The translations under genes and the position numbers were made by a program. A model generated the notes under the pieces. It was not told where the DNA came from and ran no database searches. It was given only the letters and a program-made list of their open reading frames with translations. Positions 61,767 through 64,000 of a stretch of 64,000 bases of DNA are shown piece after piece. This DNA comes from Anseranas semipalmata (lineage: Eukaryota; Chordata; Aves; Anseriformes; Anseranatidae): the NCBI GenBank assembly GCA_013399115.1, contig VXAA01000606.1, forward strand, positions 647,592-711,591. Direction: 5' to 3'. Position 1 is the first letter of the stretch. Every line of letters begins with the position of its first letter.

Positions 61767-61838
61767 TTCTACACATATATATATATGTACGTATCTACAC
61801 ACCTGTGTATCTACATGCATATATACATATATGTAGAA
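61767..61838 (+). repeat. TA-rich inverted repeat
   Basis: The left arm ttctacacatatatatat (61767-61784) is nearly the inverse of the right arm atatacatatatgtagaa (61821-61838). The spacer carries the palindrome acacctgtgt, flanked by two gtatctac copies. It could extrude as a cruciform; no RNA gene is claimed. Confidence 0.7.
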
Positions 61839-62669
61839 TTTTGCCTATTAATATGAAATTATTTTAAAAGCCAAAAATCAAAATAATATGCTGGCTGTAG
61901 GAGAGGTAATCTTTAACTTCAAATATCTCAGAAGGAAAGAAGAGTAACGTCAAATTATTTTACCAAGTAGTGATCCGCAGTGAGTTAATCAGACTTTTGC
62001 ATTTGGAAACAGAAATTTAAAGAAGAAAATGTCGGACTAATCTTAAGGTAGATGCCATGGGTAGAATCAACAAAGTGTATAGAAGAAACAACGCTTCTTG
62101 GTTTTTAGGCACCCCATTTTTTACAGACAGACAAGACTTCTTAAGGACATTCTTGCTATCTTAATACCTCAATCTTGTTCAGTGTCATTTCTGAATGAAA
62201 CCATTGTTGAGGCAACAGTGAGTTGCATAGCTCCATCAGCCTTCTTTAATTTGCTTGGAGATTATGGGAAAACCTCTATAAATCAGATTTATGACCTCAT
62301 GAAAAACTTACAGTTGTATGGCATCACTTGCATGAATTATGAGATAGCCACAACAAGGACCAAAGATGTCAAGGACTCCAAAGCAAAGCTTTATATACCC
62401 TGGGACATGGCATTGCATTTCTCAAATCTACAGTTGGCAGAAAGACCAAAGGCAGGCGTAGAATCTAAACTTCCCTCTGTCTCCTAAATGCAGAGCAGTG
62501 ATTTGGAAAGGCTGGGAAGGCATTGTTAAAATAGTCTTGAAAAGGGTCATTAGTCTGAAGATGTAGCAATTTAATTCTTCATTAGCATTATAAAATAAGC
62601 AGAATGTACGTAGAAAAAAACAACATCATATACTTTATTAAAAAAAAAAAGAGTGAAGGCCAAATGCTC

Positions 62670-62706
62670 CTTTCTTTCTTTCTTTCTTTCTTTTTTTTTT
62701 TTTTTT
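62670..62706 (+). repeat. (CTTT)n plus T16 tract
   Basis: Five CTTT units run into sixteen T. Confidence 0.95.
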
Positions 62707-63236
62707 CAAACTAAAAGCTCTTCTTTGAAGTTTATAGTATCTTTTGCTAGAAGACGTCATGCAGTAGTAGTGACAGCCACATATTTTTTATTATCACAAA
62801 ATAGACTTCCAGTTGCTCTTTCCTGGAATTCCTTCTCCTTTAACACAACCTCCCAACGTTTTGTTCCTGTGTGTTGAAATCAAAAGTCCCAATCCAAACA
62901 TCATTGAACTTTATGACATTTCATGGTACTGTAAACCTAAAGCAAAGACTGAATTTTGCAAATTTAAATGATGATCTGACAGACAAAAACCTGGAGGTCA
63001 GTCTTTTCAGTGTGTTAGAGCTAGAGATAGTCATACATACATCAACTGTAAGTTATGTAGTTTCAACAATATTGAAATACTTCATAACAACAAACGAATT
63101 TTGTCAGAAATTCTTTTTGGAGGAAAACTGGAAGAAAGATTCTGACTGTGCTAGAGAATCCTCCTGGCCAACTTTTCGAGGGGACACAACAATATTTGGC
63201 TTTGTACTTTAATTTTCTACCATATACTAGAGAATT

Positions 63237-63291
63237 AAAAAAAAAAAAAAAGCAAAATATTCTGTTTTTGTCAAAACTTTTTTTTTTTTTT
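63237..63291 (+). repeat. A15 / T14 inverted pair
   Basis: Fifteen A (63237-63251) and fourteen T (63278-63291) are separated by 26 bases, so the two runs can pair. Confidence 0.93.
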
Positions 63292-64000
63292 CATTGACAC
63301 CAAATGAATCTTGAGATGTTTCCTGGCAAAAGGACTGAATGTTTCCATTGTCATTCCCATTGAAAACAGAGCCAGACTCCCAAATCTTACTCCCTCTGTG
63401 CTGATTAAAATGTTTATCCACCACCAATGGCAGCAATGCTCTGTTTATGCAGCTCAAACATAACCCTGCTGTGAGTTCCCAGAATAGAAGAGTCAGAAGG
63501 TCCTGGGCACAGCCTGAGTGAGCTTTGGCCAGGCTGGTGTCCCCTCACCTCCCTTCTGTCCCGCATAGTTCAGTGTGCAGAGAGAGGGCACAAATGCAGC
63601 TCTGTGGCACCCATGGGGGGAGGATATTATTGACACTGTGTTGGCTGTGCCATAGCAAAGTGGCCTGCAGCTGGGGTCAGATGCTATCTGCTTCCACCTT
63701 CTCTCCTTCCTCTCCTCACTTTGGATATCCCTGTGACTTCTCTTGCACCTTAGAAGTTTTAGTCCAGGAGAGAAGCAGCCACTGGATACAAAGAATCTGG
63801 GCTTGGTGTTGTCATTCAAACAAGCCCATATTCTATTTTAACTGGTCTCAGCATCTCTCTTTGGAACAGATAGCTGAGATGATAAACTTTCTGCTTTCTC
63901 CATTCCTGAGGTCTGCTCAGCTTGCTATTTCCACGAATGCTCTCACCCAGGCCCTGCTGTTTGAGCCAATCCTCTGAGCTTCTTCTCTCTCTCGCCACCC

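Larger units (their letters stand above)
55646..64000. other. Noncoding stretch to window end, no gene seen
   Basis: No supported coding region. Frames of 114-150 codons (55.7, 62.1 and 63.5 kb) have no recognisable domains or splice signals. It contains a short (ATC)n near 56024-56039, GT repeat 58470-58494, A13 59967-59979, T19 60289-60307, TAA repeat 60559-60577, a TA-rich inverted repeat at 61.8 kb, CTTT/T tract 62670-62706 and an A15/T14 pair at 63.24-63.29 kb. Confidence 0.66.

Noticed and set aside
62098..62487. 129-codon plus-strand frame
   Set aside because: Some stretches look protein-like but nothing is recognisable, the start is not convincing and there are no upstream exons or splice sites.
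63525..63977. 150-codon plus-strand frame near the window end
   Set aside because: Composition is rich in C, S, H, W as in chance frames of CT/GC-mixed DNA. An overlapping minus-strand frame is equally long.
1..64000. CRISPR array, bacterial operon, phage or integron
   Set aside because: No regularly spaced identical repeats, no Shine-Dalgarno-led tightly packed genes, and base texture plus repeats are vertebrate.
1..64000. tRNA, rRNA or snRNA genes
   Set aside because: I did not see a cloverleaf with A/B boxes or a recognisable snRNA core; a covariance-model scan would be needed to exclude diverged copies.

Overview
The window looks like vertebrate nuclear DNA, most likely from a sauropsid: a bird by preference, with crocodilian or turtle not excluded. 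Three things support this. It contains decayed CR1 LINE 3' ends and a MIR-like SINE fossil. It carries about nine scattered copies of a short palindromic repeat with the core tgacttcaatgg, which I know as common in bird, turtle and crocodilian DNA. It is otherwise AT-rich, poor in transposons and full of microsatellites and A/T homopolymers. Nothing resembles bacterial operons, phage or CRISPR. Three assembly gaps (269-308, 10862-10913 and a single N at 31821) fall in low-complexity or GC-rich tandem sequence.

I could not support any intact protein-coding gene. Open frames on both strands are short (about 60-235 codons). The longest one crosses the gap in the GC-rich island at 10.6-11.3 kb and is open mainly because stop codons are rare in such sequence. 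The window therefore reads as a gene desert or the inside of a very long intron. The only stretch with real protein character is on the minus strand at 47,065-47,543: 130 codons with TPR-like spacing, preceded by a second open stretch in another frame. It looks like a decayed terminal exon or a processed pseudogene, and I could not name the parent.

Layout. 1-10.1 kb: AT-rich noncoding DNA with CR1 fragments at 5.15-5.36 kb (minus) and 9.6-9.8 kb (plus). 10.15-11.17 kb: the one clear CpG island, a promoter candidate, with a GC-rich 29-bp repeat on both sides of an assembly gap. 11.2-26.9 kb: noncoding, with several palindromic repeat copies and a run of five A-homopolymers at 23.35-24.5 kb. 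26.9-27.06 kb: an almost pure polypurine tract. 27.1-44.8 kb: noncoding, with unique-looking segments rich in homeodomain-type motifs (27.5, 31.2, 35.0-35.9, 40.4-40.7, 42.1-42.4 kb) that are enhancer candidates by inference only. 44.85-47.55 kb: a perfect short hairpin and the pseudogene. 47.5-64 kb: noncoding, with CR1 and MIR fossils, a purine-skewed stretch at 51.4-52.1 kb and many simple repeats.

No set of genes working together can be described. The likely functions here are regulatory (CpG island, possible conserved noncoding elements) or none. I found no convincing new biological system. The items most worth a second look are the minus-strand pseudogene, the CpG island with its gapped tandem array, and the duplicated CACCTG plus TAATTA cluster at 42.3 kb.
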